From assembly GCF_000802365.1 (NCBI RefSeq), contig NZ_JSZE01000006.1, positions 23,155 to 87,154 of the forward strand: 64,000 nucleotides of DNA, read 5' to 3'. Of the stretch, positions 46,920 through 55,445 are shown piece after piece. This DNA is from Xanthomonas cannabis pv. cannabis. GTDB taxonomy: Bacteria; Pseudomonadota; Gammaproteobacteria; Xanthomonadales; Xanthomonadaceae. Numbering within the stretch: position 1 is the first letter of the stretch; each line of letters starts with the position of its first letter. The notes beneath the pieces are model-generated. The model ran no database searches and was not told the DNA's origin. It saw only the letters and a program-made list of their open reading frames with translations. Both the position numbers and the translations under genes were made by a program.

Positions 46920-49850
46920 GTGAAGAACAGCTACGCACATACCGCGTTGTCCTGCGCGTTGGGGTCCATCCTGCTGGGCATGACCAGCGCTGCCGCATGG
47001 GCACAATCCACTGATGCCACCGCCGCGTCACCGCCGCCGGACCCGGCAGGCAGCAACGACGCGGTGACCCAGCTCGACACCGTCACCGTCTCCGGCTACC
47101 GACGCAGCATCCAGTTTTCCACCGACGCCAAGCGCGACTCGGTCGGCTTCGCCGATACCGTATTTGCCGAAGACATCGGCAAGTTTCCGGACATGAACAT
47201 CGCCGAGTCGCTCAACCGTATTCCTGGTGTGCAGCTGGCGCGTGACGTCAACGGCGAAGGCCTCAACATCGCCATCCGCGGCCTGGGCACCAGCTTCACC
47301 AAGACCACGCTCAACGGCTCCAGCATCGCCACGGCCTCGATCGGCCTGAACGCGCAGAACCAGAATCGCGAAGTCGATCTGAACCTGTTCCCCACCGAAT
47401 TCTTCACCCAGCTCACGGTGAGCAAGACGCCCACCGCGAGCATGCTCGAAGGCGGCGTCTCCGGTGTGGTGGACATGCGCAGCGCGCGCCCGTTCGATCG
47501 CCCCGGTGTGCACTTCACCTACCAGGCGCAGGCCGACTGGAACAGCACCAGCGAAAAGACCACCCCGCGTGGCGCCTTCATGGGCAGCTGGACCAACGAG
47601 GCGGGCACGCTCGGCGCATTGTTCGGGGTGGCCTCGGTGCGCAGCAAGCTCGGCGTGCGCGGCTTCGAGAGCGTGGGCTGGACCAACCCCGGCCTGACCT
47701 ACACCCAGTGCGGCCTCACCCCGCCGGCGGGCACGCCGGCCACCAATCAACCGGCCGCCTGCAACGTCAATGGCGGCGGCAACTGGCGCATTCCAGACCG
47801 CGTGCCGGCCACCGCCGGCAGCGGCCTCACCACCGGCGAAACCATCGATGCGGCGTGGTTGCTGGCACGCAACCCGGGCCTGAGCATCGACCAGATCAGC
47901 GATGCCTTGATTCCGCGGTTAGGCCGCCAGGTCTACATGGATGGCGATCGCGACCGCGATGCCTCGGTAATGTCGCTGGAATGGCGCCCCTCCGACAGCC
48001 TGCATTTCTATCTGGACACGCTGTATTCCGAAGCCAAGCGCACCACCGAGCGCATCAGCATGAATCTGATCGGCCGCAACGGCAACATGATCCCGCTGGG
48101 CATGCAGCTGGACCAGAACAACGTGGTCACCAGCGCCACCTTTGCCAATGCGCAGTACTTTCTGGAAGCGCGCCCGTATCGCGAGAACGTCAAGTTCTGG
48201 AGCGTCAATCCCGGCGCAGAGCTGCTGTTCGGTGCCGAGCAGGACATCAAGCTCAATGTGCAGGCCAATGCCACGCGCAGCTGGCTGGACCGCGAATCGC
48301 CCAGCATCCTGGTGACTTCGCCGTTCACCACCGTGGACTATCGCAACCAGGGCGGCGACCGCCCCTCGATCAGCAGCCCGCTGGATCTCAACGACCCCAA
48401 CCTGGGCTGGGGCTGGAGCGGTGGCCGGGTCAATATCCAGAACGAAAAACGCGTGACCGAAACGCGTGGCGCACGCGCCGATCTGCAGTTCGGCGAAGAC
48501 AAGCGCAACATCAAGATCGGCGCCGCCTACGACCAGGCCGAGCGCACCATTCGCGGCTTCGACAACAGCGTGGCCTGGGAGCAGGTGGTGTGCCGCGGCG
48601 GTGGCGGCAACGTCTGCAATGGCGGGCCTGGCTCGGCGGTGCCGAGTTCGGTGCTGGCCACGTACCTGACGCCCGGCCCGGACGGGTTCATCACCGCCGA
48701 CTTCGACCGCTTCCTGCGCGACACCAACTACTACCCGCTGCGCGATTCCGCACCGGAAACCAACTCTGCCAACACCGGCGCCTCTGCCGGCGGCATCCGC
48801 GAGAAGAACCTGGGGTTCTACATCGAGACCAACGCCGAAACCGAGGTGTGGAACCGCACCCTGCGCATCAACGCCGGCGTGCGTTATGTCACCACCGACC
48901 AGACCATCACCGGCCCGGTCACCATCAACGGCATCCGCCGTATCCAGGTGCTGGATTCGGATTACAAGGAAACCCTGCCTTCGTTCAACGCGGCCTGGGA
49001 TGTGGCCGACAACGTGGTGCTGCGCCTGTCCAGCTCGCGCACGCTCACCCGCCCGGACCCAAGCGCGATGTTGCCCAACACCAACTTCAGCGACCCCTCC
49101 GCGCAGACCGCAACGCAAGGCAATCCGAACCTGGCACCGTATCTGTCCACCAATGTGGATTTCGGCGGCGAGTGGTACACCGGTGGCGAAGGCTATGTGG
49201 GCCTCACGCTGTTCAACAAGCGCATCAGCGGCTTCACCGTCAACGGCGTGCGGCGCATTCCGTTCAACGACCTGGGCGTGCCGTACGAGAGCCTGCTGCC
49301 GATCCAGCAGGCCGGCCTGGACCAGCGCGGTGGCCCGAACGCTGCCACGGTCGATGTGCAGACCCAGGTCAACGCAGACGGCGTGCTCAACATCCGTGGC
49401 ACCGAGGCGATCTGGGTGCAGCCGCTGGACAAGCTGGTCGACGGCATGGGCTTCAGCGTGAACTACACCCATGTCACCCAATCCTCTGAGGGCGAAGGCA
49501 TCCCGGCAGTGGCGGTCGGTGTTGCGCCGAACCTGTGGAACGGCACCGTGTACTGGGAAAAGAACGCCGCCTCGGTGCGCCTGTCCTACACCTGGAACGA
49601 CGACATGGTGATCTCCGGCGCCAATCAGAACGGCATCCCGTACGCGCGCCTCAACGCCGATGCACGCGGCCAGCTGGATCTGTCGGCCAGCTATGCGCTG
49701 GACTGGCTGCCCTCCAAGCCGCAGATCACCCTCAACGTCACCAACATCACCGACGAGCCGCTGCGCACCACCTACGCCTGGCCCAACGCCACCTACGATC
49801 TGTACGAGCCCGGGCGTACGGTGATGCTCGGCATCCGCGGTACGTTCTGA
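46920..49850 (+). CDS. TonB-dependent outer-membrane receptor for xylan oligosaccharides
   Basis: 976-residue outer-membrane transporter predicted to import large xylo-oligosaccharides. Signal peptide about 1-28, TonB box LDTVTVSGYR (about 52-61), plug domain (about 70-185; DIGKFPDMNIAESLNRIPGV, IRGLG, VSGVVDMRS) and a 22-strand barrel ending ...VMLGIRGTF with terminal Phe. Translation starts at GTG, preceded by AGGGAAGGGA. The perfect xyl-box and setting correspond to the XytB-type receptor of the X. campestris xylan system, but I do not assign that symbol firmly. Followed by a terminator. Confidence 0.93.
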   Translation: MKNSYAHTALSCALGSILLGMTSAAAWAQSTDATAASPPPDPAGSNDAVTQLDTVTVSGYRRSIQFSTDAKRDSVGFADTVFAEDIGKFPDMNIAESLNRIPGVQLARDVNGEGLNIAIRGLGTSFTKTTLNGSSIATASIGLNAQNQNREVDLNLFPTEFFTQLTVSKTPTASMLEGGVSGVVDMRSARPFDRPGVHFTYQAQADWNSTSEKTTPRGAFMGSWTNEAGTLGALFGVASVRSKLGVRGFESVGWTNPGLTYTQCGLTPPAGTPATNQPAACNVNGGGNWRIPDRVPATAGSGLTTGETIDAAWLLARNPGLSIDQISDALIPRLGRQVYMDGDRDRDASVMSLEWRPSDSLHFYLDTLYSEAKRTTERISMNLIGRNGNMIPLGMQLDQNNVVTSATFANAQYFLEARPYRENVKFWSVNPGAELLFGAEQDIKLNVQANATRSWLDRESPSILVTSPFTTVDYRNQGGDRPSISSPLDLNDPNLGWGWSGGRVNIQNEKRVTETRGARADLQFGEDKRNIKIGAAYDQAERTIRGFDNSVAWEQVVCRGGGGNVCNGGPGSAVPSSVLATYLTPGPDGFITADFDRFLRDTNYYPLRDSAPETNSANTGASAGGIREKNLGFYIETNAETEVWNRTLRINAGVRYVTTDQTITGPVTINGIRRIQVLDSDYKETLPSFNAAWDVADNVVLRLSSSRTLTRPDPSAMLPNTNFSDPSAQTATQGNPNLAPYLSTNVDFGGEWYTGGEGYVGLTLFNKRISGFTVNGVRRIPFNDLGVPYESLLPIQQAGLDQRGGPNAATVDVQTQVNADGVLNIRGTEAIWVQPLDKLVDGMGFSVNYTHVTQSSEGEGIPAVAVGVAPNLWNGTVYWEKNAASVRLSYTWNDDMVISGANQNGIPYARLNADARGQLDLSASYALDWLPSKPQITLNVTNITDEPLRTTYAWPNATYDLYEPGRTVMLGIRGTF

Positions 49851-49938
49851 GCGTGCGCATCGCCATGACGACGCGGGTGCCGGGCCGGTGCGGCCGCTCC
49901 ACCGCACGCGCGTGGTCTTGCCGCAGGCTCCGCGCAGC

Positions 49939-49980
49939 GCGCGCCGTCGCCTCCTCCCTGGCGACGGCGCGCACGGTTTT
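49939..49980 (+). terminator. Rho-independent terminator after the TonB receptor
   Basis: A perfect 13-bp stem (GCGCGCCGTCGCC at 49939-49951 with 49960-49972), an eight-base loop, then TTTT at 49977-49980. It should end most receptor transcripts before the symporter. Confidence 0.7.
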
Positions 49981-49995
49981 GCTGGACACTTCAGC

Positions 49996-50045
49996 CGCCA
50001 TGCCTGTTGCCGCGATCCGGCTGGATTGCGGCAGCAGGCATGGCG
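49996..50045 (+). other. Second strong hairpin before the GPH symporter
   Basis: Arms 49996-50013 and 50028-50045 (CGCCATGCCTGTTGCCGC and its complement, 17/18) around a 14-base loop, ending 46 bp before the next start codon. It may protect the 5' end of a processed symporter mRNA or act as an extra attenuator. Confidence 0.6.
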
Positions 50046-50091
50046 CGCGCCGCGGCGTTTTCCGCAGCACTCTTCGAGCCCGCCCCACCTC

Positions 50092-51579
50092 ATGAACGAT
50101 CGGTCACAGCAGCTCTCCTTGCGCGAAAAGATCGGCTACAGCCTGGGCGACCTGGCAGCCAACCTGATCTTCCAGACGCTGGTCACCTTCCTGGCGTTCT
50201 TCTATACCGATGTGTTCCGCATCCCGGCGAGTGTGGCCGCCACCCTGATCTTCGTGGTGGGCATGCTCGGCGCGTTCGTGTTCACGCCCATCATCGGCAT
50301 CCTGGCCGACCGCACCCGCACGCGCTGGGGCAAGTTCCGCCCGTGGATCCTGTGGACGGCATTGCCGTTCGGTGCCTTGTCGCTGGCCGCGTTCAACACA
50401 CCCGCACTCGGCGAGCAGGGCAAGATCGCCTACGCCTTCGCCACCTACACGCTGCTGATGCTGGTGTACGTGGCCAACAACCTGCCGTACTCGGCATTGA
50501 GCGGCGTGCTCACCGGCAGCATGGAGCAGCGCAATAGTTTGTCGGCGTACCGCTTCCTGGCGGTGACGTTTGCACAGTTCATCATCCAGGTGTTGTTGCT
50601 GCCGCTGGTCTTGATCCTGGGCAATGGCGACAAGGCGCAGGGCTTTCGCAACACCATGGCGCTGTTCGCCGCCGTCGGCACGCTGTGCTTTCTGATCACC
50701 TTCTTCACCACCCGCGAGCGCGTGCTGCCGATCAGCGAACAACGCAGCAGCGTGCGCCAGGACCTCACCGATCTGGTCCGCAACAGACCCTGGCTGGTAA
50801 TGCTGTCGCTGACCATCCTGGTCTTCATCAATCTCGCCATGAAGGGCGGGATGTACATCTACTACTTCAAGTACACCCTCGACGCGAACGCATTGACGCT
50901 GTTCCTCGACAACGCCGGCTTCAACCGCTTCATCGCTGCAATCAACAGCATGCTTACCGGCGCCGGCCTGAGCGCGCTGCAATGGCCGCAGGACGCACCC
51001 ACCTCGGCCTTCAGCGTGTTCAGCGCCGGTGGCATCCTGGCGATGATCGTGGGCATCGGCTTTTCCAAGCGGCTGGCCGATCGCTACGGCAAGCGCAACG
51101 TGTTCGGCGGCGCGCTGCTGATCTCCACGCTGTTCCTGCTGGCGTTCTACGTGTATCCACCGACTGCGATCGCCTGGGTGTTCGCCTCCTACGTGCTGCA
51201 CGGCTTCTTCTACGGCATCACCATCCCGCTGCTGTGGGCGATGATCGCCGACGTGGCCGACTACTCGGAATGGAAGAACCACCGCCGCGCCACCGCGATC
51301 ATCTTCTCAGCGATGCTGTGCGGCCTGAAGATCGGCCTGAGCGTCGGCGGCGCGCTGGTCGCCGGCATCCTGGCGTTCTATGGCTACGATGCCGCCCTGC
51401 CGCTGCAAAGCGATGCGGTGACAAACGGCATTCGCCTGGCCATCAGCGTGTATGCGTCCATCCCGTTCCTGCTCGGCACCGCGTTGCTGGCGCTGTACGA
51501 GATCGACAAGCCGCTGGAAACCCGCATCGAACACGAGCTGGGCCTGCGCCGACGCAGCGCCGCGCTCGCCACCAGTTGA
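50092..51579 (+). CDS. GPH-family glycoside/pentoside:cation symporter
   Basis: 495-residue inner-membrane protein with 12 transmembrane spans, of the glycoside-pentoside-hexuronide:cation family (MelB/XynP-like). Typical features: LREKIGYSLGDLAANLIFQT at the N-terminus, IGILADRTRTRWGKFRPWIL (family motif), PYSALSGVLTGSMEQRNSLS and ADVADYSEWKNHRRATAIIF. It would import xylobiose-type oligosaccharides for the cytoplasmic GH43 encoded 36 bp downstream. No own xyl-box was seen, so it may be read through from the receptor promoter. Confidence 0.9.
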   Translation: MNDRSQQLSLREKIGYSLGDLAANLIFQTLVTFLAFFYTDVFRIPASVAATLIFVVGMLGAFVFTPIIGILADRTRTRWGKFRPWILWTALPFGALSLAAFNTPALGEQGKIAYAFATYTLLMLVYVANNLPYSALSGVLTGSMEQRNSLSAYRFLAVTFAQFIIQVLLLPLVLILGNGDKAQGFRNTMALFAAVGTLCFLITFFTTRERVLPISEQRSSVRQDLTDLVRNRPWLVMLSLTILVFINLAMKGGMYIYYFKYTLDANALTLFLDNAGFNRFIAAINSMLTGAGLSALQWPQDAPTSAFSVFSAGGILAMIVGIGFSKRLADRYGKRNVFGGALLISTLFLLAFYVYPPTAIAWVFASYVLHGFFYGITIPLLWAMIADVADYSEWKNHRRATAIIFSAMLCGLKIGLSVGGALVAGILAFYGYDAALPLQSDAVTNGIRLAISVYASIPFLLGTALLALYEIDKPLETRIEHELGLRRRSAALATS

Positions 51580-51615
51580 CACCCTCTCCCTCCCACCTCA
51601 TGCACAGGTACGCGC

Positions 51616-52650
51616 ATGTCCGATGAACTGCACACCGCTGCACTGCAGGCGCTGGCGCGCACCGCCATTTCCGCACCGCTGGTCACCCACATCTATACCG
51701 CCGACCCTTCCGCACACGTGTTCGACGGCGCCTTGTACATCTATCCCTCGCACGACATCGATGCTGGCGTTGCCTTCAGCGACGATGGCTCGCACTTCGA
51801 CATGGCCGACTACCACGTCTTCCGCATGGCCCATCCCGGTGCACCGGTGGAAGACCTCGGGCAAGTGCTGCACGTGCGCGACGTGCCGTGGGCACAGCGC
51901 CAGATGTGGGCACCGGATGCCGCGCAGCGCGACGGCAAGACCTATCTGTATTTTCCCGCCAAGCGGGCCGACGGCATCTTCCAGATCGGCGTGGCGGTCG
52001 GCGATGGCCCGCAAGGCCCGTTCGTCGCCGCAGCCGAACCCATCGCCGGCACCTACTCGATCGACCCGGCGGTATTTGCCGACCACGACGGCGCGCATTA
52101 CCTGTACTTCGGCGGCATCTGGGGCGGCCAGCTGCAGCAGTACCGCGACAACGTCTATGCGCCGGACCATCAGGAACCGGGCGACGACGCGCCCGCACTC
52201 GGCCCGCGCGTCGCCCGCCTGCGCGAGGACATGACGCAACTGGCCGAACCCACCCGCGAGATCGTCATCCTCGACGAACACGGCACACCATTACGTGCCG
52301 GCGACCATGCCCGCCGCTTCTTCGAAGGCCCCTGGGTCCACCACCATGCCGGCCGCTATTACCTGTCCTACTCCACCGGCGACACCCACCGCATCTGCTA
52401 CGCCACCAGCGATACCCCGTACGGGCCATTCGCCTACCAGGGCGTGCTGCTCGCACCGGTGGTCGGCTGGACCACGCATCACTCCATCTGCCTGTTCGAT
52501 GGACAGTGGTATCTGTTCTATCACGATGCTGTCTTGTCGGGCGGGCAGACGCATCTGCGCAGCATCAAGATGGCGCCACTGGAGCACGACGCGGATGGAA
52601 GGATCGCGACGATTCATCCATATGGGGAAGACGCGGTATCGCCCTGGTGA
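51616..52650 (+). CDS. Cytoplasmic GH43 beta-xylosidase/arabinofuranosidase
   Basis: 344-residue family 43 enzyme with no signal peptide, hence cytoplasmic, in contrast to the exported GH43 at 26193-27902. Propeller with base Asp 30 (HIYTADPSAHVFDGALYIYP), pKa modulator Asp 150 (YSIDPAVF) and acid Glu 237 (RRFFEGPWVHHH). It should hydrolyse short xylo- or arabino-oligosaccharides after import by the GPH symporter, supplying xylose to XylA. Two-gene unit with the symporter. Confidence 0.92.
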   Translation: MSDELHTAALQALARTAISAPLVTHIYTADPSAHVFDGALYIYPSHDIDAGVAFSDDGSHFDMADYHVFRMAHPGAPVEDLGQVLHVRDVPWAQRQMWAPDAAQRDGKTYLYFPAKRADGIFQIGVAVGDGPQGPFVAAAEPIAGTYSIDPAVFADHDGAHYLYFGGIWGGQLQQYRDNVYAPDHQEPGDDAPALGPRVARLREDMTQLAEPTREIVILDEHGTPLRAGDHARRFFEGPWVHHHAGRYYLSYSTGDTHRICYATSDTPYGPFAYQGVLLAPVVGWTTHHSICLFDGQWYLFYHDAVLSGGQTHLRSIKMAPLEHDADGRIATIHPYGEDAVSPW

Positions 52651-52996
52651 ATGCCGTCGGGCTACCGCCTGCCGGGACTATCGGCGCGTCATGGCTCGAC
52701 CGCCGGCGCTGAACGACACGTCCTGCCACCGCTGTGCTTTCAAAGCGCGTCTTTATCCTCGTTGTGGCTGATCGTCGACCCGGCGCTCACCACTCCGTGA
52801 TCGCGCGTTTCCTGGCATGCGCAAGGCGTCTGCCTGGCGCTTCAACGCCGCCATGACATGTCGAGCGTTACGGTCATCCCGCTGGCACACCACGCCAGCG
52901 TGCACCCAGTCCGGAACTGCATCGCATGGGCTTGCATCCGGACGCACTGCAACGCCGTAGAGGCCTATCTACGGGTTCTTTCAGGTGGAGGTTGCC
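52651..52996. other. Spacer between GH43 and lipocalin genes
   Basis: 346 bp without recognisable gene, repeat or regulatory element. A short minus-strand frame at 52753-52947 has no family resemblance and is rejected. GGTGGAGG at the right end is the lipocalin ribosome-binding site. Confidence 0.5.
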
Positions 52997-53530
52997 ATGC
53001 GAGGTGGTTCGATGCTGTTGTTGCTGACGCTAGCGGTCTACGGGAGTGCCAGTGGGAGCGAGTCGCGTGCCGCCCTGCCCCACGCAGACAGCGTCGACGT
53101 GCCGCGCTTCATGGGCGACTGGTACGTCATCGCGCATATTCCCACCCGGCCGGAGCGCAAGGCCTACGATGCCGTGGAGCGCTATGCGCAGCGGCCGGAC
53201 GGCCGCATCCAGACCACCTTCACCTACCGCAAGGGCAGCTTCCAGGCACCGCTCAAGTCCATGCATCCGATCGGCCAGGTGGCAAAGGACGGCAATGGTG
53301 CGCTATGGAGCATGCAGTTCTTCTGGCCGTTCAAGGCCGAATACGTGATCGCCTGGCGGGATGCGGCGTATGCGCAGACCATCGTGGCGCGCAGCAAGCG
53401 CGATTACGTCTGGTACATGGCGCGTACCCCGCAGGTGTCCGATGCCGACTATCAGCAGGCTGTCCAACGCATCGCCGCCATGGGCTATGACGTGTCGCAG
53501 CTGCGCCGCGTACCGCAGTCGCAGCGGTAA
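52997..53530 (+). CDS. Exported lipocalin (Blc-like)
   Basis: 177-residue periplasmic lipocalin. Signal peptide about 1-24; the lipocalin signature FMGDWYVIAHIPTRPERKAY (G-x-W) is followed by RIQTTFTYRKGSFQAP and a C-terminal helix. Bacterial lipocalins bind fatty acids or lysophospholipids at the envelope. No lipobox Cys was found, unlike E. coli Blc. GGTGGAGG lies just upstream of the chosen ATG. The stop codon TAA falls inside the first unit of an 8-bp tandem repeat. Confidence 0.88.
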   Translation: MRGGSMLLLLTLAVYGSASGSESRAALPHADSVDVPRFMGDWYVIAHIPTRPERKAYDAVERYAQRPDGRIQTTFTYRKGSFQAPLKSMHPIGQVAKDGNGALWSMQFFWPFKAEYVIAWRDAAYAQTIVARSKRDYVWYMARTPQVSDADYQQAVQRIAAMGYDVSQLRRVPQSQR

Positions 53531-53616
53531 CGCGGTAACGCGGTAACGCGGTTGCGCGGTTGCGCGGTTACGCGGTTACGCGGTTACGCGGTTACGCGGT
53601 TACGCGGTTACGCGGT
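53525..53616. repeat. 8-bp tandem repeat across the lipocalin stop codon
   Basis: Eleven and a half contiguous units: CGGTAACG three times, CGGTTGCG twice, CGGTTACG six times, then CGGT. The first unit contains the lipocalin stop codon TAA. The unit is not a multiple of three. A homogenised block (six identical) suggests recent slipped-strand change. Confidence 0.95.
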
Positions 53617-53677
53617 GATGATGCAACGGGCTTAGCGGTGCAGTGACTGCATCGCCGGCTCTCGCACACGGGCTGCG

Positions 53678-54031
53678 TCAGGCGTCCTTGTCATCCACGG
53701 AAAACTCCCAGCCGTCATTCAGGCCACCCAGGGGCTTGGCCTCCACGGCCAGCTCTTCCTCGAACGCCGAAATCGCCTTGTACGACGGCACCATGGTCGG
53801 ATACACCGTCACGTCCATCGGAAACGCGGTGTTTTCCGGATAGTGGCAGCAACGCACCTTTTGCTCGAAGCGCAGCAGCATCACCGAGAACTCCAACGCC
53901 GACTCCTTTGTGGGGAAGACCACGGAGAACGCAATCTCGCGCGGCTTCGACAGGTCCACGCCTTGCTGGGCAATGTGCCAGAGCGTGTTGCCGTTATCGT
54001 CGTTGGGATACAGGTCCGGATGTCGTTGCAT
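53678..54031 (-). CDS. rraB: RraB-family regulator of ribonuclease E
   Basis: 117-residue cytoplasmic protein of the RraB family, which inhibits RNase E. N-terminus MQRHPDLYPNDDNGNTLWHI matches the family, and the C-terminus VPSYKAISAFEEELAVEAKP and LGGLNDGWEFSVD is the conserved RraB ending (P-L-G-G-x-x-D-G-W). Length is normal. Target in Xanthomonas inferred from homology. Confidence 0.85.
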   Translation of the reverse strand: MQRHPDLYPNDDNGNTLWHIAQQGVDLSKPREIAFSVVFPTKESALEFSVMLLRFEQKVRCCHYPENTAFPMDVTVYPTMVPSYKAISAFEEELAVEAKPLGGLNDGWEFSVDDKDA

Positions 54032-54256
54032 ATGAGCTTCGGTTTTTGGCGGCCGGTTGGCAGGGAGAGAATTCTAGCGCCTGGCTCTTACCAGGTATTC
54101 ATATGTGACGTAGCAATGGCGCGCCGCCAGCGGCACTGGAGAGCAGGTACTCAGGCAGAGCAGGAGGCTCGATGAGCAGCGCGGTTATCCCAGGTAGGGC
54201 GGAGGCAGCAAGACCCGTCGTCTGGCAGCCGGCTTCAGCACCCGAATCCAATCAGA

Positions 54257-54312
54257 CACGCGACTGGAGTCGCGTGGTGACCCTGCAACCGCATGCAGGG
54301 TGGGCGCCCTCC
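54257..54312. other. Cluster of small perfect hairpins
   Basis: CACGCGAC-TGGA-GTCGCGTG (8-bp stem), CCCTGCA-ACCGCA-TGCAGGG (7-bp stem) and a GGGCGCCC palindrome lie within 56 bp. It could be part of a small RNA ending at the terminator at 54688-54718, or a relic of a repeat element. Confidence 0.4.
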
Positions 54313-54687
54313 AGAGCAACCGACTGAGCATCAATACTGCTCACAGGTCGCTTCAGACAATGGTGAAAACTCCATTGTGGTTGGGGCATGTCCTCCGGTC
54401 GCCACTGCTTGTGAGGTCTCTGACCTCGCTCCACATCGAGGGCATGGCATCATCTTGCCTTGTTAGGCAAGCTGCACACCGTCGAGATTTCGGTGAAACG
54501 CTCGAGGTGGCCATCTCGCACGATTGCTCGCGATGAACACGAGCGTGCCGATCCGATGAGCAGGCACGTGGCCATCATTGAGGCCAACATTCGTTGCTTG
54601 ACAAGCCTGTTTGCCATAAGGAATATCGAACTACCGCAGTCACTCCTGTGGTCGGGTTTAGCAGCTCGCAAATTCAAAGGCGCACCA

Positions 54688-54718
54688 GCGCCCATCGGTA
54701 GATGACCGGCGTTTTTTT
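54688..54718 (+). terminator. Rho-independent terminator candidate
   Basis: Nested GC-rich stem (CGC...GCG with inner CGGT-AGATG-ACCG) followed by seven T's (54712-54718). Reads on the plus strand, yet no clear gene lies upstream, so the transcript it ends may be non-coding. Confidence 0.65.
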
Positions 54719-54767
54719 ATGCCTGTCGCATCGGTTGGGTCATGTCTGTCAGTTTATGGCGGGCGGT

Positions 54768-54859
54768 GCGCGGAGGCCTTAGGGCCTGCCGGTTGCCTTT
54801 GAGCCGGTCTGCTAACCGCGTACCGTCCGTCACCTGCGTTTAGCAGCGTAGCGACGGAC
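54768..54859 (+). ncRNA. Candidate structured 5' UTR RNA with pseudoknot
   Basis: Mutually consistent stems: GCGCGG (54768-54773) with CCGCGU (54816-54821) encloses two hairpins, AGGCC-UUAG-GGCCU (54774-54787) and GCCGG (54788-54792) with CCGGU (54804-54808). A third hairpin pairs GUCCGUC (54825-54831) with GACGGAC (54853-54859). Its loop holds UUAGCAG (54840-54846), exact complement of CUGCUAA (54809-54815) in the junction: a seven-base-pair pseudoknot, alternative to a small CUGC/GCAG stem. It ends 23 nt before the start codon of the next gene, ahead of AAAGGAG, so a cis-regulatory role is possible. Confidence 0.55.
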
Positions 54860-54882
54860 TCCAACTACCAAAGGAGCCCGCT

Positions 54883-55293
54883 ATGTCTCGTTCCAAATCC
54901 AGCAGCGCAAAGGAAAATGCATCTCCGCAGTTGGACAGTGAAGATGTCCTTCGCGATGACATGCAGATCAATGCCGACAGTGTTCGAGAAAATGTCTTCT
55001 TTCGCAGGCTTTCAGAAGCGCAAAGCGCGGAAGGTAGCAACGGCATACATTGGTCGGACCTGCCCATAAGTTTTGGCACTGCGCTGCAATGCGCGCACCT
55101 TGATCACTGCATCTACGGCCTACATGGTTTGCTGGAAGTGCTTCATGCAAGTCAGGGAGCATGTGAAGGCGGGCAATCTGGATTGGGAGACGACCTGACA
55201 GACCGCTTGTTTTACGCATCAAGAGCGCTGGCCGCATCAGCAGAAGATAAATTAACTGAAATGCAGCAGCGAATTGCCTCTGCAAGCCAATAG
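54883..55293 (+). CDS. Hypothetical protein preceded by structured leader
   Basis: 136-residue protein with a strong ribosome-binding site (AAAGGAG, 7 bp before ATG). Residues 1-35 are polar and probably disordered (MSRSKSSSAKENASPQLDSE); 36-136 are predicted helical, with VRENVFFRRLSEAQSAEG, ALQCAHLDHCIYGLHGLLEV and a Glu/Ala-rich final helix. I do not recognise the family with certainty; its unusual feature is the folded leader just upstream. It converges on the lower-GC Doc operon. Confidence 0.7.
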   Translation: MSRSKSSSAKENASPQLDSEDVLRDDMQINADSVRENVFFRRLSEAQSAEGSNGIHWSDLPISFGTALQCAHLDHCIYGLHGLLEVLHASQGACEGGQSGLGDDLTDRLFYASRALAASAEDKLTEMQQRIASASQ

Positions 55294-55445
55294 CGCGAAA
55301 ACTTATATGGATTTCTATTCCAGATCAAACTACCAGGACGCTTCGGCGACAAAGAAACTAACAGCCGAAAACTGGGCATTAGTTATAGGACCACACTATT
55401 TAGGAGACATCGATTTGGATGGGATTCTTCGTCCGAATGCTCTGT

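Larger units (their letters stand above)
54032..54882. other. Gene-poor accessory stretch with hairpins, terminator and structured leader
   Basis: 851 bp without a credible coding region. It contains a cluster of small perfect hairpins (54257-54312), opposing frames of 78-81 codons at 54300-54705 without family resemblance, a T7-tailed terminator (54688-54718), and a folded element leading into the next gene (54768-54859). Confidence 0.65.

Noticed and set aside
53525..53616. A CRISPR array or origin iterons
   Set aside because: Pure 8-bp tandem units without spacers and without a replication gene; a simple microsatellite.
54300..54705. Opposing 78-81 codon frames in the gene-poor stretch
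   Set aside because: They overlap on both strands, show no family resemblance, and one ends inside the terminator hairpin.
54809..54846. An integron attC-like site (CTGCTAAC and GTTTAGCAG inverted cores)
   Set aside because: The cores are only about 22 bp apart, shorter than any attC site, one core has an extra T relative to GTTRRRY, and no integrase or cassette array is present. A folded RNA leader explains it better.
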